Assembly: GCA_008690995.1 (NCBI GenBank)
Contig: VRMN01000001.1
Coordinates: forward strand, 868,001 to 932,000
Length of the DNA: 64,000 nucleotides
Direction of reading: 5' to 3'
Origin: Porphyridium purpureum
Taxonomy: Eukaryota > Rhodophyta > Bangiophyceae > Porphyridiales > Porphyridiaceae
Below the pieces are notes generated by a model. It searched no databases and was not told where the DNA came from. It saw only the letters and a list, made by a program, of their open reading frames with translations. Below, piece by piece: positions 40,801-48,571 of the stretch. The stretch's first letter is position 1. The number at the start of each line of letters is the position of its first letter. The position numbers and the translations under genes are program-made.

Positions 40801-43699
40801 TTTCCACGCTCTTGAGCTCAGCCACGTGTTTGACTCGAGCGCGCATCTCCAGCATCTCTTTAAGGAGTACTACGTCCAGCAACTTGACCGTCAGAAGATG
40901 ACACTTGTGGCATCCAACCAGCTGCTGGGTAACCCGTCAGGTCTCTTCAATTCTATTGCAATGGGTGCTCGCGACTTTTTCGCGGAGCCCGCACGCGTTA
41001 GCTCGCAAGGAGGCTCGTTTGACTTTCTTGCCGGCATCGGGCGCGGCTCATCATCGCTTCTTACATCGACTCTTGGTGGAATTCTGAATTCGGTGGCTGG
41101 TATCCCGCGCGCTGTTGCGATGGGTCTTGAAGTCGCGCTGGGTGACAGCGAATTCCTTGCGGAGCGTGAATCAATCCGTTCCTTGCATCGCCAGGCGCCG
41201 TCGCCTGCGTCGGGCCTAGTGACGGGTGTGTTGTGCTTTGGGCACGGTGTAGCATCTGGCACCGTGGGCCTCTTTCGCGACCCAGTGCTGGGCGCGCAAC
41301 AGGATGGTATCAACGGTCTTGTGGCTGGCATGTGGCACGGCGTCGCCGGACTTGCCATCAAGCCTTTGACGGGTGTGCTAGATCTCGTCTCGCAGCCAAT
41401 TTCTGGTATTCATTCAGTTGTGCGCTCATCCCGCTTCCGCTTCCACCGAGGTACGGGCAGTGCAGGTTCTCCCTCCACATTTACAATCACGCAGGCTTCG
41501 ACGTGTGACTGTTCTGCAGTGATATCCGCGAGTGAGCACAGGGGAGAAAAGTATCCAGATGCAGCAGCGACGCACCACTTGATGAAGACATTCTGCTGCT
41601 TGTGCGCCTTTTGCGATGTACCGTTGCTTATTCGACCAGCACGCTCCGGCCTCGTACTCGGATCGGGATCGACGTCTGGACGGGGATCATCATACGCCGC
41701 GGACCACCCGAGACTTCGGCGATATGACTTTCACATGGCGCTTGGTGCCGATCTTTTGAGCGCGGCGCAGCGAAGTGAAAGCGGAGCTGTAGGTAGCGGT
41801 GGAGTTGGCAGTGGCTCCAGCGAGTCTGTGCTGAACTGGGTGGCTTTACTGAACACACGGGAAGAGCTTGACTACCATTTGGCTGATGTCATTGCTGCTC
41901 ATTTGAGCGCCCGCAGCCATTACAGGGACGACGGGAACTTCGACTTGGATGCTTTCAAAGTTCGTGTAGAGACGAAGATAAGCCGAGAAATTCTCGAAGT
42001 GCTTTGGCTCATTCGGGTGCATCTGGACCTAGTGCGTAGTATACCTGACACACCTGCAGCTGCAAGTAAGCCAAGCTGGGACATTGTTCTGGCACATGCG
42101 CCGTCGTGCGGCGCGCTGGTGCTTCGTCGCGCGGCAGAGTCAGCTGGGGTTGTCGAGCCAGCTGATGTGCGGTTCGCGGTTATGACGTCGTCTCGATTGC
42201 TGATTGTCACCTTGAATGGGGCGCTGGTGTGGCAGTGTGGCCTCGAGCGCATTGCGGAGGTGCGCGCTTTGCGAGGCTCAGGCGCGGGAAATGATATCGC
42301 GCTCTTCGTGCTTTTTGCGCATGAAAGCTTTCCTGCGCCTTTGCCCATCAAGCGGACGCGGCAGGACGCATCAGCATCGCGGTCTATGTCGTCCCTGTCG
42401 CTGGAATCGCACGTGCAGACAGTCAATTGTGGCTCAGTGCGCGCGCGCGACGACTTGATTGCCATGGTTCGTGCAGAGTTGCTGCACAGGCTTCAAGACA
42501 GGGGAAAGGTTTCATTCGCAGGAGCTGATGATCGGGCGAGTGAAATGCAGGACTTGTCCATGCTAGGAGCCGTTCGGCGAGACTCAAGCTCGCACGTGCT
42601 CGATATATTGAGAGACGAAAAAGACGTGCGCAGCAAAAAGCTAGGTCCTCTTGTTTCTGATTCCAAGGCCTCAGTAGGTGGCGCAATCGGTGTGGATAGT
42701 GCGTTCACGACATGGCCTGGGCGCCGCGGATTCAAGCCATTGATAGGTGTTCATGCAGTGCGCTTGGCTGACGATGAAGCGAGGGAATGCGCGCGGCTGA
42801 GCGCAAGCGTTCGTGCTCTGACGCTCGGGGCCCCGTTGGGCATGATCGCGGCTCGGTCACTACGAATCGTGCTTGTGAATGGAACAAACTCACTCTTTAG
42901 TCTTGTTGACATGCAGTGCGAGCACGGGGTGTGGCATTCCCCGCCACCAGCACGCCTAAGGGCGCACAGTGTTGCGCTTGGGGAAGTGTACCTGAGCGCC
43001 TCTTACTTGGAAGACGTGCGCTTGTTTCTTCTTTATGAGTTTTCTGACACTGATGGATATGGCAGCAGTGACCATCGCGCGACGGAGCTGCTCGTACTTG
43101 CCTGTGTGAGTGCCGCACTGGTTCCGAACTCATACGTTGCCCGCTCTTCGTGCATGTCGCTTACTGTGCAGCATGAGCTTGGCCAAGGAGACCATGCCAC
43201 CGTTCTGTTTACCATGCGTCGTCTGAATTCCGAACCACACGATGCTCCAGGCAGAAGATTGGATTTGCGGCTTATTCCGCGTGGGCGAAACAGCAGCAGG
43301 AGTCTTATGTACGACTTACTGCCAAAGCGATCAAGCTCCAGCTTTGTCAGAAACCGCAGTGCTCCTTCTTTGGTGCGCGCGTTTGGATCACCCACACCGA
43401 TCGCCTCTTCTTTTCAGACTACGCATGTGGGTAACCTGGGCTTATCTGCCCGCGACCCACGCCAATTCCGAGTAGCCGAAGCCGGCGCGGCCTTTGGCCC
43501 GGCGTCTGACTGGGATGCTCGCAAATGGCAGCGCGAGATACTGCAACGCAAGAGAGAGAGCCTGTTGCTTGAGTTGCTCTCTCTAGGCTTTCTAGAGGAC
43601 GAAGTACGAGCTGCTCTGGTCAATGTGCAAGCTGGCGACACACTAGCCGACATTCTCCAGGTGCTCACGCGCGCTCCCTGTAGATACTATCCAATGTAA
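28817..43699 (+). CDS. VPS13: VPS13-family bridge-like lipid transfer protein
   Basis: 4,960 residues in one uninterrupted 14.9-kb frame. The only ATG before the domain is at 28817; an upstream extension would need GTG. The chorein domain opens the protein (MFEGIVADLLTRVLGRYVKG, ESISLGVWSGTIEFSDLEVQ). The long middle is the repeating beta-groove region. A VPS13-adaptor-binding/SHR-like region lies near 3170-3500. The diagnostic APT1/ATG2-C-like end near 4040-4210 includes NPSGLFNSIAMGARDFFAEP, HGVASGTVGLFRDPVLGAQ and VAGLAIKPLTGVLDLVSQP. A PH-like segment (RLLIVTLNGALVWQCGLERI) follows near 4460. The last 50 residues look like a UBA helix bundle (LLLELLSLGFLEDEVRAALV). A Cys-rich insert near residue 862 (WCDCC..CDKCG) may bind zinc. 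Family role: bulk lipid transfer at membrane contact sites. Confidence 0.95.
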   Translation: MFEGIVADLLTRVLGRYVKGIDRESISLGVWSGTIEFSDLEVQHEALELLFETLGLSLSLQVEAGIVAKLSVLVPWKNLRTQPVQISLNGIRVLARPSKLDALNHVKRNGRVKKAQLDADDALRQTAWMTQSADTAKNATSSTATASHAASSTSARTSRPESSRVGGIADLTSSLMTPIAENVIISVQNVEIVYVDDLSDKEHPFCARLQVNAFSLRNLPIEPDEEAQHARKVLNVESVSLSWSPLPLIQAHRRRDFHGLFAKRVESERDILRDLCGAITLSWVEGPIPDSVSCKDAASHSPSSQNCWTYPRVDISVHFPSAKVEIDEFQYSTLLKAVAWFAETELSQTAFAAPRTLSSPRERWKWVLNVLLPGVSESLKEARLLQPVELRATLDQINRYVMARVELFKALRQNKRPRRDAAAIVERMELDMPFFQITALRDIADFRLQLELRATAVPSSASPPSVVTTEKAEGKQLHGREHGNAVQPPSSFRWNLFRKTKVDQPVSASTRSLSPVQLERENSVGQIDHRVGVTVAVPVKVAPPVEKALATEDIQEFSKSWPSVGDIERNLTSESTHSGAELRNDVVTRSQSREGQGSAMKATQQSVARRPSFVRTASAKSISSSATGTPPLISRETSKTGVVASLSAQPRSHIIPLDLRLSARIDKCLIVLYNGGFPSAKESNRGHMHAASMGSSDACRSSFCELVLDSLGCVFEFGQDTAELGVLLDSWSARDPRQGAEVVYPRMRHRGNHFNHTHHKSEGGNSDFEFSAVQDKDMSAAQRRQDPFCISHTGSLRPRASQVVQEAVDRISAVRTCAGMSVSSGNLDVHDGAASSGPLLAVRLVHTRRQKVEAEFESNEIWCDCCDDNRQSDDESEQFESIAHINEDGKCDKCGLRPNLGLSVALGPMDAVLDGENGAFANVLRFLTPPSEVLPVVSLLSSIAASQLGLLRRQIVLLHHAKNRRAAPVKMHVHFACPRFVLPCSARALLLPTFGDQPAIDRVLQEHGLQAEKDKETQVVLIEMAMLSFTNAMERKPRFESVGYTTVLWSLRDASAWLSARGTQNAVWVRVARNVFAFEWKHAVRLGHVDRVDILAHRLNANDAVLAVSSDSNMGTKQEYATTNVVDVSTVDFAATTDKLRELAQWSFLRSVYLQISSRFKRKTPTFLPHDMSNQAGTSGLAPTSEASWVAVYEAAVRRTYLPIFYAHQLHSSQKISGSGGSAEAREREIAATAAAKIGKWSFTCRISSIRASLKQSTSDYSSRMGSPSGKVCSLHLNRVSSMLHSLKGPARISGNFSVESILLNDSTRHSLAPQGELFRGTGTGNSIATLEAPGPFLKLAIDESMQSYVLELARIQIHCVKESWLKIAKLLFEARRESIVPKDRQVHSELREKHGGAWLNENSSSVTVRIAAFFEARTRFVAKCRIDESTISFLSPCGLIGQTVISGAFFSAGFVSVSRSNDEHIQLTGSLDSIIVRDVTTRVEDHEEVFKYVRDKTLTGRLSDQITFTLPRTMLCAWMYRRDEHDKDGISTRGETGSKADVVDGPAASVYVLLSGVRVVYLQRSASLLRTFLMDIFEAFQDLAWEDQLIKTQSNQCSTNFFDGIFPALPVLPPALAHSPISTPAFTQASAWERRKSFPLSFEFVLKDLGVMMPRHSYNEHEALVLFMKQCSVKSESTPSAGYCVSIGITVSGLDGYVEYTAEATTDPGLSSSAAWQWESDDMEKQLQQARARGMQRVSWGAWNSQSRGGTSSNVRPRPSRFLLNHDMELKVDMFRVVPLPQNASAQKSARENDVFGVEFVIGLLMEQGLVVDQADEFGTKDVLVAQNRYLPVLRVRCVGTSELTLVMSEAEYSIMYFVATENFTERAHGIAFGTEVTNHDFDLTEGVQGRRLPSYFRPEQQIVGMIPSIKVEIVRGDRNASIGRLAATSLCKVHVTNATFVASLEVGSKLMVELHADLDRVVDTRSVDGEDGEGQSCSGAFATTVVRSASQSPSRVPNRSLCFRYSRPFEHAPELVGELQGLSALVLSDFMATVAFDLCIPGDAFLLTTPESPTCVFRGRSAVLTLKQCDCWLPVEQALPEDREIGIDPRALVLDTEAVALKVLWEPGTRERTYDLRVCGFECAVSMLPSFFLSGKGQVLPGWDEESRGASLSADQFQKQQALHFELGMSSAGMGVENCMDALPGTGAVPDRTAGVLDEETLSRNFGIHPDVYPAVHQTHRRSVSIVPGNQAAAMAGSVAAGAQSKVPIVYPCELFFISDLSAHEFVRENGLRGADGKSLATNPQLCRRLRASASQVTVCVDLADVHLLLAVARRLAKPLTDFDSQGKRLSAAKSHAPDVSAAASVARPAVGFQVGLSITMLQLLLTKSSLGRMPKPAAPALSWTPQRPLLEMAVPSFEVHASTSGSSPSQALMDFQIRLQCTCALNLYRDLLGDWVPFVEPWTFSARLGRSSSKSERVVVAEDLSNAAAMPSRLVNGRISSHNHLDVNLTPLAVSVMVQITEALREAGKPWGRNGAALPPPTAISNRLRSSYRTSCFFVENKTGRSFALSFHHNPRRVALRPNDSAEINLPIAGSAQQQAFLIWMLSGMHSRPRASFLNSQEVQVRPEDYLCCNLLLPGYETARLSVSNPGLKRVRLAPVIQDSTAQASPAGSRSSARKKAVAPPLEFVWEVRIENGIPRGVLRSLLTLTNQTNSVLQVLLGEGSQALCHTIAPACTFHVPILWVERSVRVRPLVEDGRKELGTLHHRHAADQAQQQKPTRLGVSATGRTCELEASLECREYKPSSSASSGDGRILAGSMSDLNLLRMHHATAGVSGNSSAGDISDVIHAGVDQDDVQKSLHFYDWSHPLPRVSSLSSAAEAGSSFLQRQRPAAASGSSRYGKRQGSMHFERAALFVSCKRSIEDRSTWGTVAGDAEETTAADLMNSDNGMQLRMGAESYSKTATDEQKDTGPLKNQGKVQKFQQRQQIPDFHLTLVPVLGAVGTLDVALCAPLSFRNLLPRPLMLQIKQKARAGQVVVGDRDRERRHHDAHVGRRHEDLYVCRALVYIQPFQTVRVHAFSPLETSLYVSGCYSNMNEKAVENASDSTLLESWCRFGTLASLAAKAASIEVEPPLNSDTDAPSGPAAVLGASTKRDKPLAPPYHTAAALVVHFDTSGSEDDINSSIGTNEKVFYAKFWIRNRSVLPVRCRDRSRQKLNGVVELIPHSLLSTRSPHSPSEEFLCLSGPFVAFQGMKGAPLVLPGGDTGMVERAHFANRDILSASTSSARAPESNKRWVSLPYELWDIDKAVYFNVSGWDMVLEVVPGNGELYRSTMATIRCPWWIGNLTSHDLEWRPALSSASLSSSSTSSSSAGYSGGLTARGHAAQEHPVPSMSWRPVQVSSFSRERSIQIRIRDQDRDIASAWEWSNPVQLRADAGATLFLKLYHPKTHGQYIAELAIQDLRGGARGILVHAQDPDSPPYRIVNACADHDIAFCQIDPQHGYNSGSAARPFWLVHPGHSTRYAWDEPHVRHRLLAVQIISRVPEHSALVPTAEFEISIDIVSALILLKAGSAWKVFVQVVDSTKVVTIQDACEDDLQGASPTAGTSASHMTRAAVFVDLDVESSRSVLKRQFSSHVQTTLGPGLSVKKMSVDSERGFRRGIPTLPASTGGGRGEESESRALPTGMVEEPSHSLLQNFQFLVDLWLPSVGLSIVDLGGLQWSPSPQAANARIQHDEELLYVLATGVEFTAESRWGCESVVASFSIADLQMDNVLPAATWGVALWFPADRGSASVSVSQSRGANTGRRKSNSLLKRVSSDMHSAGGWQWWMRASRQGRPVIRVVLEMLVTDNMWRHGDKVVPRTVMIKNIRSQVYPLVIQLDEEIVARCSHLIFQLDTLCKESPSTPISSACASYPVATPTLVEVDSTCEPMHSNLSSISPLADGSIGSSAARKAQSTLVYIEHVLVSNIEIDLSFASSSRRESQLRFKTEANALIRALLATVGNVEKAALIFHALELSHVFDSSAHLQHLFKEYYVQQLDRQKMTLVASNQLLGNPSGLFNSIAMGARDFFAEPARVSSQGGSFDFLAGIGRGSSSLLTSTLGGILNSVAGIPRAVAMGLEVALGDSEFLAERESIRSLHRQAPSPASGLVTGVLCFGHGVASGTVGLFRDPVLGAQQDGINGLVAGMWHGVAGLAIKPLTGVLDLVSQPISGIHSVVRSSRFRFHRGTGSAGSPSTFTITQASTCDCSAVISASEHRGEKYPDAAATHHLMKTFCCLCAFCDVPLLIRPARSGLVLGSGSTSGRGSSYAADHPRLRRYDFHMALGADLLSAAQRSESGAVGSGGVGSGSSESVLNWVALLNTREELDYHLADVIAAHLSARSHYRDDGNFDLDAFKVRVETKISREILEVLWLIRVHLDLVRSIPDTPAAASKPSWDIVLAHAPSCGALVLRRAAESAGVVEPADVRFAVMTSSRLLIVTLNGALVWQCGLERIAEVRALRGSGAGNDIALFVLFAHESFPAPLPIKRTRQDASASRSMSSLSLESHVQTVNCGSVRARDDLIAMVRAELLHRLQDRGKVSFAGADDRASEMQDLSMLGAVRRDSSSHVLDILRDEKDVRSKKLGPLVSDSKASVGGAIGVDSAFTTWPGRRGFKPLIGVHAVRLADDEARECARLSASVRALTLGAPLGMIAARSLRIVLVNGTNSLFSLVDMQCEHGVWHSPPPARLRAHSVALGEVYLSASYLEDVRLFLLYEFSDTDGYGSSDHRATELLVLACVSAALVPNSYVARSSCMSLTVQHELGQGDHATVLFTMRRLNSEPHDAPGRRLDLRLIPRGRNSSRSLMYDLLPKRSSSSFVRNRSAPSLVRAFGSPTPIASSFQTTHVGNLGLSARDPRQFRVAEAGAAFGPASDWDARKWQREILQRKRESLLLELLSLGFLEDEVRAALVNVQAGDTLADILQVLTRAPCRYYPM

Positions 43700-43816
43700 G
43701 CACAAAATGTTCTATGTACAGTGAGAAAGGAGCGGAACGTGGAATCCCACAGCCAAACGTTGCTTGTCATCCGAGGCGGCGAAGAGCGACACGGATGATT
43801 CTGGGGCAGGGCTGTC

Positions 43817-46800
43817 TTACAATGAGGCGAGCGCGCCGTCGATAATTTCATCCAGGAAAAGAGCTGCACAGTAGCGTGCGTCCAGCGAGTGCTCAACACG
43901 GAGCAGGAGCTCGCAAAGTACTTCCGATGCCAGATGGCTCTCGCTCCCAACCAAGGGACTTTGGGAAATCACGAGCTGGTAGGCACACTTGTCGACGAGA
44001 TTCCGCACGCCTTGATCCGCCCGGGCCAAGTTCGGCCGGATTTCGGACAGCCTCGCACAGATACACGCCGACTTGTGGATGAACATTGATGTTGCTTCCT
44101 CCATCTTCGACTCTCTTTTCTCATACAGCGGCGCGGATGGCCCACTGCATTCCAACACGCAGAAGCCCAGCGCATCGTCCAGCAAGAGCAATGGGATCAC
44201 CAGTCCTTGCAGCACGGATAAACTGAGCTCAATTTCAGTGTGCAGCGGGGAGAGCTCACAGCTCAGGAATATACGCGGAATCTGCACCATTGACAATCCA
44301 AACGTGCGCGCTTTGCGCACACACAAGTCTGCAAAATCTGATACCAAATTACCACCACACGTCACCCACGCAATGTCCAGTCGAAAGCACATATCCGGGC
44401 GGTAGTACGGGTCGTATGTCACAACCAACCAGTCGCTGTCGTACCCACCACCGCTCTTTTGTGCGCCCATGTCTAGTTTCGTGAGCCGTCTAGGTGTGAT
44501 GTCGGGTCCTTCCGAAGAGGACGCAACGCGCTGGGTGTAGTCAACCCATACGCCGCGCGGATTTGGATCTCGCGTATCACTAGCATCGTATTGTACCGAG
44601 CGAACCGAAAAGGACCTCGACTTGTCCCCTCGATATTTTGCTTTGAGCCAGCCTACAAAGTTCTGAAAGGCATCCAGAGCGCCCTGCCACTCAACTAAAT
44701 TGCTCCTAGCGCCTCGGCGGTAAGGCTTTACAGGGGGTGTGAGCATGAAGCTGACATTGCGGCAGCCGAAGGCTTCTAGATCAGATGCATCCAAGTCGCC
44801 GTACGTTGCGTACCCGCTTACGAGCAGCTGGTCCAAATTGTTCCATTTGATCTCGTTCTCCTGCCTGCACATCAAGTTGATTCTTCGTGACGAGAAACAG
44901 CCAAGCGCAGCATTCCAGAGGGAGAAATCGTATTCAACATTTGTGGAGGCTTGAATGCGCTTGGTGCGTTGAACGTATCGACGAACTTCAACCGATAGAT
45001 TCTCTGGGCGGAGCAGCAGCTCGTGATACTCTCTGCCTTTGGTGAGTAAACAGCGTGTAGTTCCCAGCATCGAGCTATTCATCCTCGCATTGGATGTGCG
45101 CAAACTGTTGAACCGGTACTGGTCAGCACGACGCAAGCTCTTCTCATAGAGCTCTCGGCTGTCCAAGTTTTTCACGAACAATTCATCAGACGCACCTACC
45201 ACGACTTGGTAATCCATAACCATGCGCTGACATACAAGCTCCTTCAGGAGCGCGCGCGTCGAGTCACCGTACACTCCATCCGACGTGCGCGGAAGGAATA
45301 ATGTATGCACATACTGGACAAATGTGTCTTGCTGAAGCAGTGCCAAATCTGGCGCATAATCTGTCGTCAGAGGCAACACAGCTGGCTGTACCAGAGATTT
45401 CCACATCCAAGCGCGCAGCCCGAAGTGCATGAGTTCATATGTCGACATCGAGTCATTTGAGCTGCGTAATTTGTTCATCTCGCGGGATCCTGGACTCGCA
45501 AAAACCGCGGACCCACCATCCACCCCTTGGTGCGCCTCAATCGAAGAAGCCCCGGCCGCCACCCGTCGCTTGTCCATTTGCTCCCAGCCGATGGTGGATC
45601 CTTCATGCACCCACTTGGTGCCCACCATCACGAGGTTTTGGTCCCACACTGGAAGTGCGTGGGCCCAGCGACGCCGGTTTGTCGAGCGCCGGCTGGTAAC
45701 AAACGCCTCTGATTCATCGATACGCAACGGGTTGAACGCTGAGTGATGCAGCACCTGCGGCGACTGGTGACCCAGGGCGCCGGGTGTCACTGCATTGGAC
45801 AAATTCCTGAAGCTCCGCGAAGAGCGCACGCGGGACATTTTGGCCATGTCCAATGCAGACGGCCTTGCTTGCAATCCACGCTGATGTATTTGTTGCCTTT
45901 GCTGTTGTGATTGTTGCATCTGCTGATCCTGATGCAGCAGCTGCTGATGTTGTTGGTTTTCAGGGAGCTTGTCCAAATTGAGTTCACTGGCTTGAGGGGA
46001 AAATGAAACCTTTGACGGAGTTCTTGTTGACTGAGAATGTGCTCTTGTTTCTTCTTCGTTAACAGTCGCTCGGTTTCGCCGAAGCACGTGAGCAAGAAGA
46101 CTCATGGACGCGTGCGAATGGTGTAAATTCTGCTGGCGGACGGTCGAGCCTTTGCCCTGGCCCACCGGCAAAGGCGACTTATTTCCAGTAGGCGTCACAG
46201 CCTGATCCCTACCCAGAAGAGTTTGAACCGAGTCGTCTGCGTTCTGCTGGTGGTGCTGCTGCATATTTTCAAGACGCTCCAGTGTAAGCCGACTGGCTGG
46301 TCCGTCTGCTCCAGCGGCAGAGGGCTGAATTGCACTTGCGGGCTGGGGAGAAAACACGCCTTGTCGTAATGGCGCTGCGGCGTTGGCGGCGTGTAGGCTC
46401 ATGCGAGTCGTTCCTTGCTTTTGGAACAACTTGCTATCGTAAGCCATCATAGCTTCGGCTCCCCGCGACCACGAGTGATCGATTGGTGACTGCGTACGTA
46501 CGCTTGGTTGTGTATCTGACGCCAGACCCGCCGCTCCTTTTGCATCGTGAGCTGTGGAAGCACTCATCGTATGAAATGTCTTCTCCCGGTTCGGGAAAAA
46601 CATTTTTGAGTGATGCAGATCGAAGAACATGGAAGAAGGCTCAATCATTTCTAGCTTCTCCTCCAACTTTGCATCAATAAATCTCACATGCAGCCAAAGT
46701 CCGGGGACACCATATTTCTTCAAAGGGCGTGTTTCTCTAGCAGCACAATTTGAGCCCGGGCCAGATGCGCTGCTCGCGCTCTGATTCCCGAGCGTCGCTG

Positions 46801-48571
46801 ATCCGCTCACAAATCCTCCTGTATCACCTGCGCGAAGGCTATCAATGACAGAAGATGTACTGACGCTCGTTGTAGTGGCAGCTGGTGAGTGTATCCCTCC
46901 GCCGCCTCCGCCTTTTTGGAAAGATTTGCGCAATTCGGATTCTGGGAAGAAACCGTGTCGAAATACTGTATTCGGCTCAACCCATTTATCCGAACCAGTG
47001 TCCGAAGCTACGCTCGCACCTGTTCCGGAGGGCATCTTGCTGTCTGTGTATATAAACAGTGGGCATATGTACGGCGGCGGGAACGCCATTGAGATGATAT
47101 CACATGATATACCAGATTCAATCATGCGAAGTTTGGTCAATTTTGCAATGGATCGGTCGACCGTCATGATGCCGTTTCCAGCGGTGAAAACAACAATGCT
47201 CTTTCCCGTTAGCTTGAATGATCGATCCGCGTTCACATTTCCCATTGCGCTTAGCGCCGTGTTGATAGCCTCCAAAAGATTTCCCCGTTGCGCGCTTGAA
47301 TTGATCCCCATGCGTTCACCCCGGGCGGAGCTGAACCTAGCCGTCTGAGAATCCGACAACTGTGCCTGCAATTCCTTTTTCAGCTCCACAAAGCGATTCG
47401 AAGCCTTTGCCATTTTCTTTCGCCGAGGTCGCAGGCTTTGGCCCAAGCCTCGATTCGCGTCCTCCCCGCCGCTACTTTCAGAAGAATCTTCGCGCACCGA
47501 TGTTGGATGCGTTTTGTATATATCTTGACATACATCCCATCCGATCCGTTCGGCAAACGAGTAAAAACGTTCCTTCAGCCTTCGGACAAAGTCTGGACGA
47601 CTCTTCAGATAGTCACTCACGCGCGGTACATCAAAGACCACCTCGTAGAAGTCTTGACTCGCAGGAGGCTGCGAGGCGCCGTCCTCATAAAACATGCGCG
47701 CAAAGAACACAATAGTAAGCTTGTGCTTGACGCCGCGCTCCCGCCAGTTCGCGATTACGGACTGGAGAAAGTCAAGAAGCAGCTCAAAGTATAGCCTACC
47801 GTCGCGCGAAAAGTACCACATCTCGCGAGACAGTTGCACAAGCCAGAAAATTCGACACGAAAGCGAGCGGAACGCCAGCTTTGTGTCGTGAGTGATGAAG
47901 CCTGAGCGCACACGCTGGCCGGACCGTAACAATTCATTGACCTGTGCAAAGACATCTCCGCGTGAGATGAGTTTGCGCAGATGCACAGCCGAATTACTGA
48001 GAACAAGCTTGAGTCGCCACATTTCACTCGAGCTGATGTATTGATCCACAAACGTGAGCTCCATGAAGTCCAACCGGAAACTTTCCTCGTGCACTTTCCT
48101 TACGAGGACGGGACTGTATGAGCTTAGTCCAAACAGTTCGGCCACCGTATTCAGCACGCTCACCTGTGCTACATTTTTCCCTGAGGTCGGTGCGAGAAAC
48201 TCCACTTGCAACACCAGATCCGATGAGAGCGATGCCTGTCCAAGCTCTGTCTCAGGACTGCTTAGTGAGACACGACGTGACACGGGCGGCGAAGGACCGC
48301 CTCCTGCCACGACACGCGTTAATTGCGACGGGCGCACTACACCAGTCTGCGGAGTTCCGCTGCTCGCAGTACCGCCGGCGCCTGCAGCAGGCACTGGCAA
48401 GCCGGAAGATGTTGAGCCTGCTGAGTCGTCCTTTGCGTTGCCTGCGACCAACACCAGCTGCACGAGATCGCCGCTGCGCAAATGCGGGAAATGGTGTGGA
48501 TTCAGCAGCAGCTCGGCGCCATTCTGATACGACTTGTCATGCAAACGCAGCGAAAACGTCGCTGCGTTCAT
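43817..48571 (-). CDS. DEPDC5: GATOR1 subunit DEPDC5/Iml1 homologue, DEP domain not visible
   Basis: 1,584 residues from ATG at 48571; upstream frame is not protein-like. The N-terminal and SABA (VML) domains are clear: FMELTFVDQYISSSEMWRLK, FLQSVIANWRERGVKHKLTI and FYEVVFDVPRVS. The vWA-like part has SIVVFTAGNGIMTVD. A poly-Gln segment (MQQSQQQRQQIHQRG) lies mid-protein. The structural-axis domain is present (VLPLTTDYAPDLALLQQDTF, LVCQRMVMDYQVVV, EIKWNNLDQLLVSGYATYGD), and so is the C-terminal domain (DWLVVTYDPYYRPDMCFRLD). Between these the family normally has a DEP domain, but here only about 110 low-similarity residues occur. GATOR1 is the GAP for RagA/Gtr1 and restrains TORC1 at the lysosome or vacuole. 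NPRL2 and NPRL3 are not in the window. Confidence 0.88.
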   Translation of the reverse strand: MNAATFSLRLHDKSYQNGAELLLNPHHFPHLRSGDLVQLVLVAGNAKDDSAGSTSSGLPVPAAGAGGTASSGTPQTGVVRPSQLTRVVAGGGPSPPVSRRVSLSSPETELGQASLSSDLVLQVEFLAPTSGKNVAQVSVLNTVAELFGLSSYSPVLVRKVHEESFRLDFMELTFVDQYISSSEMWRLKLVLSNSAVHLRKLISRGDVFAQVNELLRSGQRVRSGFITHDTKLAFRSLSCRIFWLVQLSREMWYFSRDGRLYFELLLDFLQSVIANWRERGVKHKLTIVFFARMFYEDGASQPPASQDFYEVVFDVPRVSDYLKSRPDFVRRLKERFYSFAERIGWDVCQDIYKTHPTSVREDSSESSGGEDANRGLGQSLRPRRKKMAKASNRFVELKKELQAQLSDSQTARFSSARGERMGINSSAQRGNLLEAINTALSAMGNVNADRSFKLTGKSIVVFTAGNGIMTVDRSIAKLTKLRMIESGISCDIISMAFPPPYICPLFIYTDSKMPSGTGASVASDTGSDKWVEPNTVFRHGFFPESELRKSFQKGGGGGGIHSPAATTTSVSTSSVIDSLRAGDTGGFVSGSATLGNQSASSASGPGSNCAARETRPLKKYGVPGLWLHVRFIDAKLEEKLEMIEPSSMFFDLHHSKMFFPNREKTFHTMSASTAHDAKGAAGLASDTQPSVRTQSPIDHSWSRGAEAMMAYDSKLFQKQGTTRMSLHAANAAAPLRQGVFSPQPASAIQPSAAGADGPASRLTLERLENMQQHHQQNADDSVQTLLGRDQAVTPTGNKSPLPVGQGKGSTVRQQNLHHSHASMSLLAHVLRRNRATVNEEETRAHSQSTRTPSKVSFSPQASELNLDKLPENQQHQQLLHQDQQMQQSQQQRQQIHQRGLQARPSALDMAKMSRVRSSRSFRNLSNAVTPGALGHQSPQVLHHSAFNPLRIDESEAFVTSRRSTNRRRWAHALPVWDQNLVMVGTKWVHEGSTIGWEQMDKRRVAAGASSIEAHQGVDGGSAVFASPGSREMNKLRSSNDSMSTYELMHFGLRAWMWKSLVQPAVLPLTTDYAPDLALLQQDTFVQYVHTLFLPRTSDGVYGDSTRALLKELVCQRMVMDYQVVVGASDELFVKNLDSRELYEKSLRRADQYRFNSLRTSNARMNSSMLGTTRCLLTKGREYHELLLRPENLSVEVRRYVQRTKRIQASTNVEYDFSLWNAALGCFSSRRINLMCRQENEIKWNNLDQLLVSGYATYGDLDASDLEAFGCRNVSFMLTPPVKPYRRGARSNLVEWQGALDAFQNFVGWLKAKYRGDKSRSFSVRSVQYDASDTRDPNPRGVWVDYTQRVASSSEGPDITPRRLTKLDMGAQKSGGGYDSDWLVVTYDPYYRPDMCFRLDIAWVTCGGNLVSDFADLCVRKARTFGLSMVQIPRIFLSCELSPLHTEIELSLSVLQGLVIPLLLLDDALGFCVLECSGPSAPLYEKRESKMEEATSMFIHKSACICARLSEIRPNLARADQGVRNLVDKCAYQLVISQSPLVGSESHLASEVLCELLLRVEHSLDARYCAALFLDEIIDGALASL

